31,315 bases of DNA from Flavobacteriales bacterium UBA3442 (GCA_002378565.1 DFSH01000051.1:1-31315); one strand, 5' to 3'. Shown: positions 7,925 to 16,603, counted from the first letter of the stretch. The notes: generated from the sequence alone by a model not told the origin. Program-made: numbers and translations.

Positions 7925-8701
7925 CTATTTCCAGCCCTCGTATACACCTAGTCCAAATAATGCGTAGTCCAGTTTAGATGGGTCTTCAGGGCTTATTGAT
8001 CGAATGGATGAGTCCAACTCTATGACTGCTTTCCAGTCGTTTTGTTTTCTTGTTAAAAGCCCGAGGCTTCGCGCAACACGGCCGCTATGAACGTCAAGAG
8101 GAACACTAAGAAGGGCAGGGTCTATACCCCAAATGCCAAAATCGATACCTTCTGTATTCGGCCGAGCCATCCATCTAGAGTACATCACTAAACGCTTACA
8201 TGCACTCCCTTTGGTAGGGTCTCCAAAATGTTTGCTTGCTCGTTGGGGGAGACCATGATTTAGGAGAAAAATTTTAAAGACAGTAAAAGCACCACCAAGA
8301 TTTGTAGCGTCGGGTGTTAGGTTTTGTTTGAAAAATTCACCGATTGAAGCGTAGTCTTGATAGAGTTGTTGTAGCGCTAAAACCAGCCCCCTAATGTCCT
8401 CATCTTTGAATGTGCGGTGCACAAATCCATCAAAGGAATTCAAATCTACAGAGCTGGCATTTGTAACAAAATCTGCAGGGCTGTTGTCCATTCGTTCCAT
8501 CAAGTCCTTTGATTTTGATATGATGGTTTTACGACCTCCCCAACTTAGCATTGCAGCAATGAGTCCACTGATTTCAATGTCTTTGGTGCTAGCGAATGAG
8601 TGGGGAACCTGTATCGGATCATCTTGGATGAAACGGGATTGTGCGTATTGATTGGCTTTTGCAATCAAAAAATCCCGAAGTTCTCCTTGAGGTAAGTTCA
8701 T
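7925..8701 (-). CDS. TIGR02757 (DUF2400) family protein
   Basis: A 258-residue protein of the TIGR02757/DUF2400 family, common in Bacteroidota and of unknown function. Family features seen: ISGLIAAMLSWGGRKTI near residues 44-60, SACKRLVMYSRWMAR (about 166-180) and the IDPALLSVPLDVHSGRVAR-type segment near 193-210. The overall helical pattern recalls HhH-GPD DNA glycosylases, which is the usual suggestion for the family; I cannot see a conclusive catalytic residue. Base composition is lower in GC (about 38-47% in the stretches I counted, against 57% in a neighbouring stretch of the beta-helix gene) and codon choice differs, which may mean transfer or different selection. It stands alone with no operon partner. 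Confidence 0.8.
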   Translation of the reverse strand: MNLPQGELRDFLIAKANQYAQSRFIQDDPIQVPHSFASTKDIEISGLIAAMLSWGGRKTIISKSKDLMERMDNSPADFVTNASSVDLNSFDGFVHRTFKDEDIRGLVLALQQLYQDYASIGEFFKQNLTPDATNLGGAFTVFKIFLLNHGLPQRASKHFGDPTKGSACKRLVMYSRWMARPNTEGIDFGIWGIDPALLSVPLDVHSGRVARSLGLLTRKQNDWKAVIELDSSIRSISPEDPSKLDYALFGLGVYEGWK

Positions 8702-8715
8702 TTTGAGTTTTTAAG

Positions 8716-8742
8716 CTTGTACAAGTGAGCGCTATTCAAGTG
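8716..8742. repeat. Palindrome and CAAGTG direct repeats upstream of the TIGR02757 gene
   Basis: CTTGTACAAG at 8716-8725 is a perfect 10-base palindrome. CAAGTG occurs at 8722-8727 and again at 8737-8742, 15 bases apart, with an AGCGCT between. The site lies 15-41 bases before the gene start, where an operator could sit. No TAnnTTTG element is visible in this gap. Confidence 0.3.
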
Positions 8743-8759
8743 GATCAGTTGTAGATGGG

Positions 8760-10247
8760 TTAACGCTCCAGTGCCCCTGCGTCAGGAGATAAGACCCTGC
8801 TGTGGTTCAAGGCGTCCAATGGCACGCGTTGCGCAGCAGGTGCGATGCCTAGGTCGATGGCTTGAGAGGCTGAGTCCAAGGCATAATCCCATTGATTGAT
8901 GTCCACCAATTGTGGGTCTGCATTGAAAAGACAATTCAAAAACTGGTTGGGGTCTGATGGGTCATAAGTAGCCGGGCTGGGATTGGTGTTCAGCTTGATC
9001 AATGAACCCTCAAAGTGGGTATTGAAGGCTGCTTGATTGCCATGGCCAAACCCGACTTCTGAACTATTGCTGCCTGTGATGATGCAGTTGCTGAAGTTTG
9101 CCTGGTTCAAATCCCTGTATCGGTAGCTTCCCATGCCGTCATCGTAGCGATTGAATAACCCAATGGTTGCTGTGTTCCTTGCAGAAGGGAAGTGATTGAC
9201 AAAACTGCAATGGTCAGCATTCACAGTTCCTCCCAAGGTGTAAAAACCATAGAGTCCTGAATTGCCAATGACCACATTCTCCATGTGAATATTGCCAAAC
9301 CCGGAATAGATGCCCGCTCGACTCATGTCCGTGATCCGGCTGTTTGTGATGGTGACATTGGGTCCCTGGCCTTGTGGGACGGAGTCAGCCCGGATGCCAA
9401 TGCTTCCGTTGCGCAGCCATGTGTGGTTCATGATTAAGTTGGCACCTCGCTGCACAAATAGGCCGCCAAGTACGCCACCCCACTGGCCCGGGATGTTGTG
9501 GTAAAAGGGCTCCAGCCGATCCCCCTCCAAGGTGATGGGGTTGTCATAGCTGCCGTTGTTGGAGGCATCCATACGAAGTTGCCCTCCGCTGCTGACCCAA
9601 ATGCCAGATTGATTATGAAAATGCAATTGACTGCCTGCCAGTATGTCTAAGCTGCTGGCGCTGTCAATCAGGACATAGCCATAGATGATATGCGGTTTGT
9701 CAGTGGGCCAAGTGGTCTGCCCATTGAGGACCCTGTAGGGGATGCGGATGTCTTGGTTTGGTTGATTTTGCGGAATGACAAGCAGCTGGTTGGGGTAGTG
9801 GAAATAGGCATCCAGTGCAAGGGTGACCAAATGGATGTCCTGACTGAGGCCTGCATTGAGCAGGACAATGGAGTCCGTGTAAAGGAAGGACATGCCATTG
9901 GCCGCTGCCGTCACCTCCACAAAAACATAGATGCTGTCATGTGCCGCCAGTTGGATATCAGCAAAGTGATGCCCGCTCTCCCCATTGACATTGATGCGGA
10001 AAGGGCTGCTTTCACCGCCAGCCAAGTAAAGGTTGTTGATCAAAACAGCCTGATTGCTAGGGTTGACAATGCGCATCTGGCGCGTTGAACTGCCCACCGA
10101 GCTGAACACGGTGTCCAAGTAGACTGTGTCAGAAGAGAAGGTTAGCGTGACAGGTTCTGTGGAAGGTTTGAATTCAGGCTTGCATGCCATGGCAAAGGCC
10201 AGAACCAAGGCGCTGAAAAACAAGAAGGATGACTTACGGAGTTGCAC
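8760..10247 (-). CDS. Right-handed beta-helix lipoprotein
   Basis: A 495-residue exported protein. The N-terminus has basic residues, a hydrophobic stretch and a lipobox AFAMAC with the lipidated cysteine at about residue 22, so it should be anchored to the outer membrane. Residues about 35-170 look like an Ig-like/beta-sandwich region (IVNPSNQAVLINNLYLAGG, DSIYVFVEV). From about 190 onward there are parallel beta-helix rungs rich in N, G and short hydrophobic strands (ITNSRITDMSRAGIYSG, MENVVIGNSGLYGFYTLGG), and the C-terminus returns to a short conserved end. Such helices often bind or cut polysaccharide, but I see no catalytic set, so the role is open. It uses a GTG start. It converges on nothing, and its upstream region is shared with rpmE2. 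Confidence 0.85.
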   Translation of the reverse strand: MQLRKSSFLFFSALVLAFAMACKPEFKPSTEPVTLTFSSDTVYLDTVFSSVGSSTRQMRIVNPSNQAVLINNLYLAGGESSPFRINVNGESGHHFADIQLAAHDSIYVFVEVTAAANGMSFLYTDSIVLLNAGLSQDIHLVTLALDAYFHYPNQLLVIPQNQPNQDIRIPYRVLNGQTTWPTDKPHIIYGYVLIDSASSLDILAGSQLHFHNQSGIWVSSGGQLRMDASNNGSYDNPITLEGDRLEPFYHNIPGQWGGVLGGLFVQRGANLIMNHTWLRNGSIGIRADSVPQGQGPNVTITNSRITDMSRAGIYSGFGNIHMENVVIGNSGLYGFYTLGGTVNADHCSFVNHFPSARNTATIGLFNRYDDGMGSYRYRDLNQANFSNCIITGSNSSEVGFGHGNQAAFNTHFEGSLIKLNTNPSPATYDPSDPNQFLNCLFNADPQLVDINQWDYALDSASQAIDLGIAPAAQRVPLDALNHSRVLSPDAGALER

Positions 10248-10271
10248 GTGATGTTAAAGGTTAAATTGATG

Positions 10272-10279
10272 TATCTTCG
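10272..10279 (+). promoter_or_regulatory. Putative -10 element of rpmE2
   Basis: TATCTTCG, one mismatch from TAnnTTTG. Transcription would start near 10285, giving a leader of about 45-50 bases to the rpmE2 ATG at 10333. An in-frame ATG at 10291 lies just inside that leader. Confidence 0.35.
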
Positions 10280-10332
10280 CCAACCGCAAAATGGAGGTCG
10301 GGCCAAATCCTGATCTATTAATAATTACCGCG

Positions 10333-10584
10333 ATGAAAGAAGGCATACACCCAAACAATTACCGAGTCTGCGCATTCAAAGATATGAGTACTGGCGACGT
10401 TACACTCATAAAGAGTGCAGCAAATAGCAACGAAAATCTTGAAGTGGAGGGAACAGCGTTTCCATTGATCAAAATGGAAGTCTCCTCATTCTCGCACCCA
10501 TTCTACACTGGCAAGAGTAAATTGGTTGATACAGCAGGCCGTGTGGATAAGTTCCGCAGCCGCTACGCCAAGTTAAGTAAGTAA
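10333..10584 (+). CDS. rpmE2: 50S ribosomal protein L31, type B
   Basis: An 83-residue protein matching type B L31 from end to end: MKEGIHPNNYR at the start, FKDMSTGD, then SHPFYTGKSKLVDTAGRVDKF and a basic end. L31 sits on the 50S central protuberance and bridges the subunits. The zinc-binding CxxC motifs of type A are absent (a single Cys at residue 13), as in the zinc-independent form. I start it at 10333 because family proteins begin with this methionine. An in-frame ATG at 10291 would add 14 unrelated residues. It is the first gene of a plus-strand run, 20 bases before the GlmU-like gene. Confidence 0.95.
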   Translation: MKEGIHPNNYRVCAFKDMSTGDVTLIKSAANSNENLEVEGTAFPLIKMEVSSFSHPFYTGKSKLVDTAGRVDKFRSRYAKLSK

Positions 10585-10604
10585 TTGGTGCTAACTTGGG
10601 GGCT

Positions 10605-11762
10605 ATGGAGTTGATTTTCCACTGCGACCAAGAACACCATGGCTTAAAGCCTCTAACATGGACCCGTCCTGTGGCGGATCTGCGCATTGGCATTTTAACG
10701 ATTTCTGAAAAGTGGTCCAGGTATTTATCTGCGACTGGGTTGTCTTTTCATACCGCCGATCACTTGGCAGTCAAGTACCCCTTGTCTTCTGCAAGCGATG
10801 CTTTGCACCTGCGTGGGGGTCTGCTACCAACACCCGCATTGATTGCTGCTGTGCAGGCCTTGACGCCTGGACAGAAGCTGGTTTGTGGTGATCAATGGTT
10901 GGCCCACCGACAGGGGGATGATCTGATTGAATTCAAAGGGGATGTGCAGATTGTGCAACGACCTCATCAGATCTTCCAGTGGAATGCGACGGAGATGGAC
11001 AAAGATTTTGATCTACTGACAGCAGGTCGGCGCTCACAAAAGATTGCTTCAAGCAACACCTTGATTGGTGACCGAATCTTCCTTGAACCAGGAGCGAAGG
11101 TGGAAGCCAGCGTGCTCAATGCCACAGATGGACCTATTTATTTAGCGATTGATGCAGAAATCATGGAAGGTTGCTTGGTCCGAGGGGGTCTAGCCTTGGG
11201 GGAGCAAAGCCAGCTGAAGATGGGTGCAAAAGTCTACGGGTCAACGACCATAGGGCCGCATTGCAAAGTCGGTGGCGAGGTCAATAACTCTGTCTTCTGG
11301 GGGTACAGTAGCAAGGCCCATGATGGGTTTTTAGGTAATTCAGTGATTGGCCAATGGTGCAACCTGGGTGCTGACACAAACAATTCAAACCTCAAGAACG
11401 ACTATGGCATAGTCAAACAATGGCATGTGCCTTCAGGTCGATTCCTTTCAACGGGTTTACAATTTTGCGGACTCATCATGGGCGATCACAGCAAATCTGG
11501 CATCAATACCATGTTCAATACGGCTACTGTCATTGGCGTTTCATGCAATGTGTTTGGTTCAGGGTTTCCCCGCAGTTTGATTGCAGATTTTTCATGGGGT
11601 GGGGCAAGCGGCCAGTCCACTTACCGATTAGATAAAGCCTTAGTCACTGCAGAGCTTGTCTTGGCCCGAAGAGACATGCTATTGGATGCCGTTGAATCGG
11701 ACATCTTGTCAGCCATTTTTGCTCAAACTGCAAAAAATAGGAGTGGCACGGGCATTGCGTAG
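10605..11762 (+). CDS. GlmU-like protein with C-terminal left-handed beta-helix
   Basis: A 385-residue protein of the Bacteroidota GlmU-like family. The N-terminus has the conserved LTWTRPVADLRIGILTISEKW instead of the GxGTRM loop of true sugar-nucleotide transferases, so nucleotidyl transfer is not certain. Residues about 160-330 show hexapeptide-like repeats (IGDRIFLEPGAKVEASVLN, VYGSTTIGPHCKVGGEVNN, FLGNSVIGQWCNLGADTNN), the left-handed beta-helix of acyl and nucleotidyl transferases. It probably handles an activated sugar for the cell surface; substrate unknown. The start at 10605 follows a G-rich stretch; an in-frame TTG at 10596 is less likely. It lies between rpmE2 and lon and is probably cotranscribed. 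Confidence 0.85.
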   Translation: MELIFHCDQEHHGLKPLTWTRPVADLRIGILTISEKWSRYLSATGLSFHTADHLAVKYPLSSASDALHLRGGLLPTPALIAAVQALTPGQKLVCGDQWLAHRQGDDLIEFKGDVQIVQRPHQIFQWNATEMDKDFDLLTAGRRSQKIASSNTLIGDRIFLEPGAKVEASVLNATDGPIYLAIDAEIMEGCLVRGGLALGEQSQLKMGAKVYGSTTIGPHCKVGGEVNNSVFWGYSSKAHDGFLGNSVIGQWCNLGADTNNSNLKNDYGIVKQWHVPSGRFLSTGLQFCGLIMGDHSKSGINTMFNTATVIGVSCNVFGSGFPRSLIADFSWGGASGQSTYRLDKALVTAELVLARRDMLLDAVESDILSAIFAQTAKNRSGTGIA

Positions 11763-11773
11763 ATATTCAGTCT

Positions 11774-14209
11774 ATGGATCAATTTGGGCAATTTCTCCTC
11801 ACAGAGGACACAGACTTCATTCCTCTCATCACCAATGAGGAAGACAACAAAATTCCTGACAATGAATTAGCGGAAGAGATTGCCATCCTTCCCCTGCGGA
11901 ATACCGTGCTGTTTCCCGGTGTGGTTTCCCCCATCACTGCTGGCAGAGACAAGAGTATTCAGTTAATCCAGGATTCTCAGCGTGCAAAAAAGCGCTTTGG
12001 TGTCTTGGCACAAAAGGAAATGGACATTGAGCACCCCAATGCTGATGACATGTTTGAAGTTGGCACCTTGGTGCAAATGATCAAGTCATTCCGCATGCCG
12101 GATGGCAACATCACTGCCATATTGCAAGGTAAGCGCCGATTCCGTGTGCTGGAATGGATGGGTCAGGATGGCCCTTACCTGCGCGCAAAGGTTACCTACC
12201 TCAACGATGATGAGCGGCAGATGAACGATGTGGAATATTCAGCTTTGATGGAGAAAATCCGTGAATTGGCTTTGGAAATCATCGGAGAATCACCCAATAT
12301 CCCAACGGAGGCACAAGTGGCGGTTAAAAACATTGAATCTGACACCTTCTTGGTTCACTTCATCGCCAGCAACATGAACCTGAGCGTTCAGGCAAAGCAA
12401 ACCATCATCAAAATGGATGACATTGGCAAGCGAGCCAGCCTTGTCTTCAAGAATTTGGTGCATGAAAAGCAAATGATGGAAGTCAAAAATGACATCACCA
12501 AAAAGGTGCAAACAGAATTTGATCAGCAGCAGCGAGAGTATTTTTTGCATCAACAAATGCGCACGATTCAAGAAGAGCTAGGCGACAACAGTGGAGAGGC
12601 AGAGATTGCTGCATTGAAGGAGCGTGCAGAGCTCATGCAATGGCCGGAATCAGCTGCTGAGCAATTTGAGAAATCATTGAAGCGACTGCAACGCATGAAT
12701 CCCCAGGTGCCAGATCATGGAATCCAAAGGAATTACTTGGAATTCATGCTGGATTTACCATGGGACTACGTCAGCAAGGACAAGTTAAAAATGTCTCGTG
12801 CCCGAAGAATTTTACAACGCGATCATTTTGGAATGGACAAGGTGAAGGAACGCATTTTGGAACACCTTGCCGTCCTCAAGCTTAAAGGGGACATGAAAAG
12901 CCCTATCATTTGCTTGCATGGCCCTCCTGGGGTTGGTAAAACATCTTTAGGGAAGTCCATTGCAGAGTCTTTGGGGCGTGAGTACGTACGCATGTCTTTA
13001 GGGGGTCTTCGCGATGAGTCAGAGATACGTGGTCACCGCAAAACCTACATAGGCGCCATGCCCGGCCGCATCCTTCAACTCTTGAAAAAGGCAGGAACAG
13101 GCAATCCGGTTTTTGTGTTGGATGAAATTGATAAACTGTCATTTGGCGCACAAGGTGATCCGTCCTCTGCACTGCTTGAGGTGTTAGATCCTGAGCAAAA
13201 CAGTGAATTTTATGACAACTTCTTGGAGATGGGTTATGACCTGTCTAAGGTTTTGTTCATTGCTACCGCCAACAACATTGGTGCTGTACAGCCTGCCTTG
13301 CGAGACCGCATGGAGTTGATAGAGGTCTCTGGTTACACGGTGGAAGAAAAAATGGAGATTGCTAAAAAACACTTGCTTCCCAAGCAATTGGAACGCCATG
13401 GTTTGGCTTCCAAAGCCATTGTGATGGGTAAGCGAGAGATGCGATTTGCCATTGAACGCTACACTCGGGAATCGGGGGTGCGAGACTTGGACCGAAAGAT
13501 GGCTCAGCTTGTGAGAAAGTTGGCTTTAGCTAAAGCAGAGGGCAAGGCATTTGACGCAACACCTGATCAGGCCATTGTGCAAGAGCTCCTCGGTACTCCG
13601 CGTTTTGATGCACACATGTACCAAGGCAACGAAGTTGCTGGCGTGGTCACAGGGTTGGCGTGGACACCCGTGGGTGGCGACATCCTCTTCATTGAGTCCA
13701 ACATTGCTCCTGGCAAAGGCAAGGTCACCATCACGGGCAACCTGGGTGACGTAATGAAGGAGTCTGCGCGTATTGCTATGGCTTACATCAAGGCCAATGC
13801 TGAGAAATTGGGCATTGATGCCAAGCTATTCACCAGCTATGACATCCATGTCCATGTGCCAGAAGGGGCCATTCCAAAAGACGGCCCATCCGCAGGGGTC
13901 ACTTTGTTGACAGCATTGACTTCCTTGTTCACTCAACGCAAGGTCAAGGCAAAATTGGCCATGAGTGGCGAGATCACTTTGCGCGGTAATGTCTTGCCAG
14001 TCGGAGGTTTGCGAGAGAAAATACTGGCCGCCAAGCGATCGGGCATCAATCAAATATTGCTCTGCAAGGACAACAGGAAAGACGTGGATGAAATTCCCCA
14101 TAAATACATCAAAGGCATGCACATTCACTATGTGTCAGAGATGCTTGAGGTCATCGATTTTGCCCTTTTATCGACCAAGGTGAAGGATGCCAAGCAATTG
14201 CTTGCGTAG
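11774..14209 (+). CDS. lon: ATP-dependent protease Lon
   Basis: An 811-residue LonA protease, slightly longer than the E. coli enzyme. Order: N-terminal substrate-binding domain (about 30-235, beginning LPLRNTVLFPGVVSPI), coiled-coil linker, AAA+ module with Walker A GPPGVGKTS at 383-391 (K389) and Walker B VFVLDEIDK, then the protease domain with the catalytic dyad S706 in DGPSAG and K749 in GGLREK. It degrades misfolded and regulatory proteins in the cytoplasm. The gene starts 11 bases after the GlmU-like stop; I see no heat-shock-type operator or exact -10 motif in that gap, so it may depend on the upstream promoter or on one inside the preceding gene. Confidence 0.98.
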   Translation: MDQFGQFLLTEDTDFIPLITNEEDNKIPDNELAEEIAILPLRNTVLFPGVVSPITAGRDKSIQLIQDSQRAKKRFGVLAQKEMDIEHPNADDMFEVGTLVQMIKSFRMPDGNITAILQGKRRFRVLEWMGQDGPYLRAKVTYLNDDERQMNDVEYSALMEKIRELALEIIGESPNIPTEAQVAVKNIESDTFLVHFIASNMNLSVQAKQTIIKMDDIGKRASLVFKNLVHEKQMMEVKNDITKKVQTEFDQQQREYFLHQQMRTIQEELGDNSGEAEIAALKERAELMQWPESAAEQFEKSLKRLQRMNPQVPDHGIQRNYLEFMLDLPWDYVSKDKLKMSRARRILQRDHFGMDKVKERILEHLAVLKLKGDMKSPIICLHGPPGVGKTSLGKSIAESLGREYVRMSLGGLRDESEIRGHRKTYIGAMPGRILQLLKKAGTGNPVFVLDEIDKLSFGAQGDPSSALLEVLDPEQNSEFYDNFLEMGYDLSKVLFIATANNIGAVQPALRDRMELIEVSGYTVEEKMEIAKKHLLPKQLERHGLASKAIVMGKREMRFAIERYTRESGVRDLDRKMAQLVRKLALAKAEGKAFDATPDQAIVQELLGTPRFDAHMYQGNEVAGVVTGLAWTPVGGDILFIESNIAPGKGKVTITGNLGDVMKESARIAMAYIKANAEKLGIDAKLFTSYDIHVHVPEGAIPKDGPSAGVTLLTALTSLFTQRKVKAKLAMSGEITLRGNVLPVGGLREKILAAKRSGINQILLCKDNRKDVDEIPHKYIKGMHIHYVSEMLEVIDFALLSTKVKDAKQLLA

Positions 14210-14212
14210 GCC

Positions 14213-14220
14213 TAACTTTG
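14213..14220 (+). promoter_or_regulatory. Putative -10 element of porQ, 5 nt before the ATG
   Basis: TAACTTTG, an exact TAnnTTTG match that begins four bases after the lon stop codon and ends five bases before the porQ ATG. If used, the transcript would begin at or next to the start codon. Confidence 0.5.
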
Positions 14221-14225
14221 GCTCC

Positions 14226-15242
14226 ATGCAGAAACCCCTATTTGTTTGCCTCATGGTCTTTGCGCTATCGATCCATGCACAGATCAGTAGCAGGGCAAGC
14301 TTTGCGTCGCTTGCTGCCACCGTTGGCGGCAGAAGCGCAGGGCTAGGCGGATCTGCTTATGGCCATCCTGGCGATGCGAGCATGTCTGCAGGAAACCCTG
14401 CTCTATTGAGCTTCATTGACAACAAGCAAGTCGGCATAACCCATTGGTCATTGCCAACAGGCTTGAAACGTGGCAACATGGTGATTGCGAATGATTGGGG
14501 GCACATCAAAAACCCAAAATGGAGAATGGCCATGGCTGTTGACTACTGGCAAACCGGGGAGCTAGCCATGACTGATGCTGCGGGCTACCTGATTGGCAGT
14601 TTTGATGCGAAAGAGGTCATTCCACGAATCACAGTGGCTTACCAAGATGGCCCTTGGACTGCTGGCGCGACCATTAAATGGGCACAACTGGTTTATGCCG
14701 GGTACAATGCCCAAGCCCTGGCTGCTGATTTAGGCGTGGTTTACAGCATGGATTCGGGTTACACACAAATCGCCATGGTTATTCGCAATGTAGGCTATGG
14801 CATTGAGTCATTTGATGATAACTACGAGCCCGTTCCCTTTGAATGGAGCCTATCCATCAGCCAGAAACTCAAGCATGCACCCTTTCGCTGGAACCTTACC
14901 TACAAGCATTTGGAGATCTGGGATTTGACCTTTTTTGACCCCTTGCAGCTGGTGCGAGACCCACTGAGTGGGACCACGTACTACAAGGAATTTGATTGGA
15001 CCAATCAATTGATGCGTCATTTGCAGCCATCAATTGAAGCTCAGCTTGGTGGCCGGGTCTTTGTGCAACTAGGCTACGATTTTCAACGCATGTTGGAGTT
15101 GCGTGTGCCTGATTGGCGAACCAATGCGGGCATGTCATTGGGCATAACCATTCATGCAGGTCGAAACATCTATCAGTATGGCCAGGAGATGGCCCATGTT
15201 GCAGGACGTATCACCCATGTATCACTCATACGAAATCTATAA
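14226..15242 (+). CDS. porQ: Type IX secretion system outer-membrane protein PorQ
   Basis: A 338-residue outer-membrane beta-barrel of the PorQ family, related to PorV/FadL-like barrels, that belongs to the type IX secretion system exporting proteins with a C-terminal sorting domain. A signal peptide ends in SIHAQ near residue 18-19. Next comes the family start SSRASFASLAATVGGRSAGLGGSAYG with MSAGNPALLSF, followed by barrel strands. I start at 14226 (MQKPLFVCLMVF), since the longer frame puts a charged extension in front of the signal peptide. It lies one base before cmk; the porQ-cmk pairing is common in Bacteroidota as far as I know. The sorting-domain protein at 24505 is a plausible client. 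Confidence 0.9.
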   Translation: MQKPLFVCLMVFALSIHAQISSRASFASLAATVGGRSAGLGGSAYGHPGDASMSAGNPALLSFIDNKQVGITHWSLPTGLKRGNMVIANDWGHIKNPKWRMAMAVDYWQTGELAMTDAAGYLIGSFDAKEVIPRITVAYQDGPWTAGATIKWAQLVYAGYNAQALAADLGVVYSMDSGYTQIAMVIRNVGYGIESFDDNYEPVPFEWSLSISQKLKHAPFRWNLTYKHLEIWDLTFFDPLQLVRDPLSGTTYYKEFDWTNQLMRHLQPSIEAQLGGRVFVQLGYDFQRMLELRVPDWRTNAGMSLGITIHAGRNIYQYGQEMAHVAGRITHVSLIRNL

Positions 15243-15243
15243 C

Positions 15244-15936
15244 ATGTCTATTGTCATTGCCATTGATGGCTATTCATCAACAGGGAAAAGCACGATTGCT
15301 AAACGATTGGCGGAGGCCCTGGATTACATCTACATTGACACCGGTGCCATGTACCGAATGGTTGCCCTTTATAGCATGCAAGCTGGCTGGGTGAGTGATG
15401 GACGCATTGACAAGGATGCCTTGGTTGCAGCCTTGGATCAAATTGAACTCAGTTTCGTCCGTGATGCTTCAGGTGAGAACGTGGCCATGCTCAATGGGTT
15501 GAATGTTGAGTTAGCTATCAGAAGCATGGCTGTCAGCCAAGTGGTTTCAGCTATTTCATCCATTTCAGCAGTTCGTCAAAAATTGGTGGCTCAGCAGCAA
15601 TCCATGGGACAATCGAAGGCCGTGGTATTGGATGGCAGAGACATTGGAACTGTGGTTTTCCCGGAGGCAGAGCTGAAGATTTTCATGACTGCAGACAGCG
15701 ATGTGCGTGCCAGCCGTCGCCATGCAGAGTTGCAAGCAAAAGGACAGAGTCAAGTCACCTTGTCAGCTGTTCGTGACAATTTATTGCAGCGAGATGAGGC
15801 GGACCAGGCACGGTCAGATTCACCATTGCTTCAGGCAAAAGATGCGCAGTTGTTAGACAACTCGACCATCACACCGGATGAGGTGTTTCAAGTAGCCCTT
15901 TCATGGGCCATGCTTGCCATTGCAGGCAAAGCCTGA
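15244..15936 (+). CDS. cmk: Cytidylate kinase
   Basis: A 230-residue P-loop kinase that phosphorylates CMP and dCMP with ATP. The Walker A DGYSSTGKST spans residues 8-17 (K15), then DTGAMYR (substrate binding) and the DGRDIGTVVFPEAELKIFMTAD block with ASRRHAEL, the usual Cmk signature. Length is normal. The start at 15244 lies one base after the porQ stop; the longer frame beginning at 15154 is only overlap with porQ. Its TGA abuts the psd stop on the other strand with no gap (TGATCA), so cmk has no room for its own terminator. Confidence 0.96.
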   Translation: MSIVIAIDGYSSTGKSTIAKRLAEALDYIYIDTGAMYRMVALYSMQAGWVSDGRIDKDALVAALDQIELSFVRDASGENVAMLNGLNVELAIRSMAVSQVVSAISSISAVRQKLVAQQQSMGQSKAVVLDGRDIGTVVFPEAELKIFMTADSDVRASRRHAELQAKGQSQVTLSAVRDNLLQRDEADQARSDSPLLQAKDAQLLDNSTITPDEVFQVALSWAMLAIAGKA

Positions 15937-16593
15937 TCAAGCTTGCTTGAGGCGAGCAATCAATGTTTCCCCACCCACGGGTTTATCGCCAACCTTTGCA
16001 AGGATTTCCGCATCCATTGGTAGGTAGATATCGACGCGTGAACCAAAGCGAATGAAACCAACCTCTTCACCGGCCTTCACAACGGATCCGGGTTTTGAGT
16101 AAAGGGAAATCCGCCTAGCTACCGCACCAGCAATTTGACGAAAGAGCACAGGGCCTCCTGTGGATTCAATCACCACGGTGGTGCGCTCATTCATGGTGGA
16201 GGATTTAGGGTGCCATGCAACCAGGAATTTCCCTGGATGGTATTTTGCGTAAACCACGGTCCCCTTGATGGGGCTTCTGGTGACATGCACATTGAGTGGT
16301 GACATGAAAATACTGATCATCATGCGTTTGCCATGAAAGTACTCGGGTTCATTGACCTGCTCAACGATGACCACCTTGCCATCAGCGGGTGCAACCAATT
16401 CCAGCTCCCCGGCAATCGCGCTGCGGTTAGGGTTTCTGAAAAATTGCACCACAAGGGCAAAGAGAATGACAGCCACGACGAGGTAGGCGGTGATGACCCA
16501 TGCCAAGGCATTGAAATAGGTCATCAACACGTAGGGAAGGGCCAATAAAGTCAGGGCGGAAAAAATCGATCGTTTGCCTTCGCGATGTATCAT
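15937..16593 (-). CDS. psd: Phosphatidylserine decarboxylase, short (archaeal-like) type
   Basis: A 218-residue pyruvoyl-dependent enzyme that makes phosphatidylethanolamine from phosphatidylserine at the inner membrane. Two hydrophobic segments occupy residues about 10-50 (membrane anchoring). The catalytic core follows: VAPADGKVV, SIFMSPLNVHVTRSPIKG, and the self-cleavage site at G184-S185 in RFGSRVD, where Ser becomes the pyruvoyl group. This short form resembles archaeal enzymes rather than E. coli Psd with its LGST site. It ends the rsfS-ftsH-LUD-cdsA operon, 10 bases after cdsA; phosphatidylserine synthase is not in this window. Confidence 0.95.
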   Translation of the reverse strand: MIHREGKRSIFSALTLLALPYVLMTYFNALAWVITAYLVVAVILFALVVQFFRNPNRSAIAGELELVAPADGKVVIVEQVNEPEYFHGKRMMISIFMSPLNVHVTRSPIKGTVVYAKYHPGKFLVAWHPKSSTMNERTTVVIESTGGPVLFRQIAGAVARRISLYSKPGSVVKAGEEVGFIRFGSRVDIYLPMDAEILAKVGDKPVGGETLIARLKQA

Positions 16594-16603
16594 GGTGTAG
16601 GGG

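Noticed and set aside
9690..10088. A 132-codon plus-strand frame opposite the beta-helix lipoprotein gene
   Set aside because: The lipoprotein frame has a signal peptide and family features; this one has neither.
10291..10584. Reading the small gene here as a DUF3276/PUR-alpha-like DNA-binding protein
   Set aside because: The sequence from MKEGIHP onward matches type B ribosomal protein L31 throughout, including SHPFYTGK and KLVDTAGRVDKF.
15938..15951. Inverted repeat TCAAGC-TT-GCTTGA at the end of psd as a terminator
   Set aside because: The 2-base loop is too small for a stable hairpin, there is no T-run, and the sequence encodes the end of psd.
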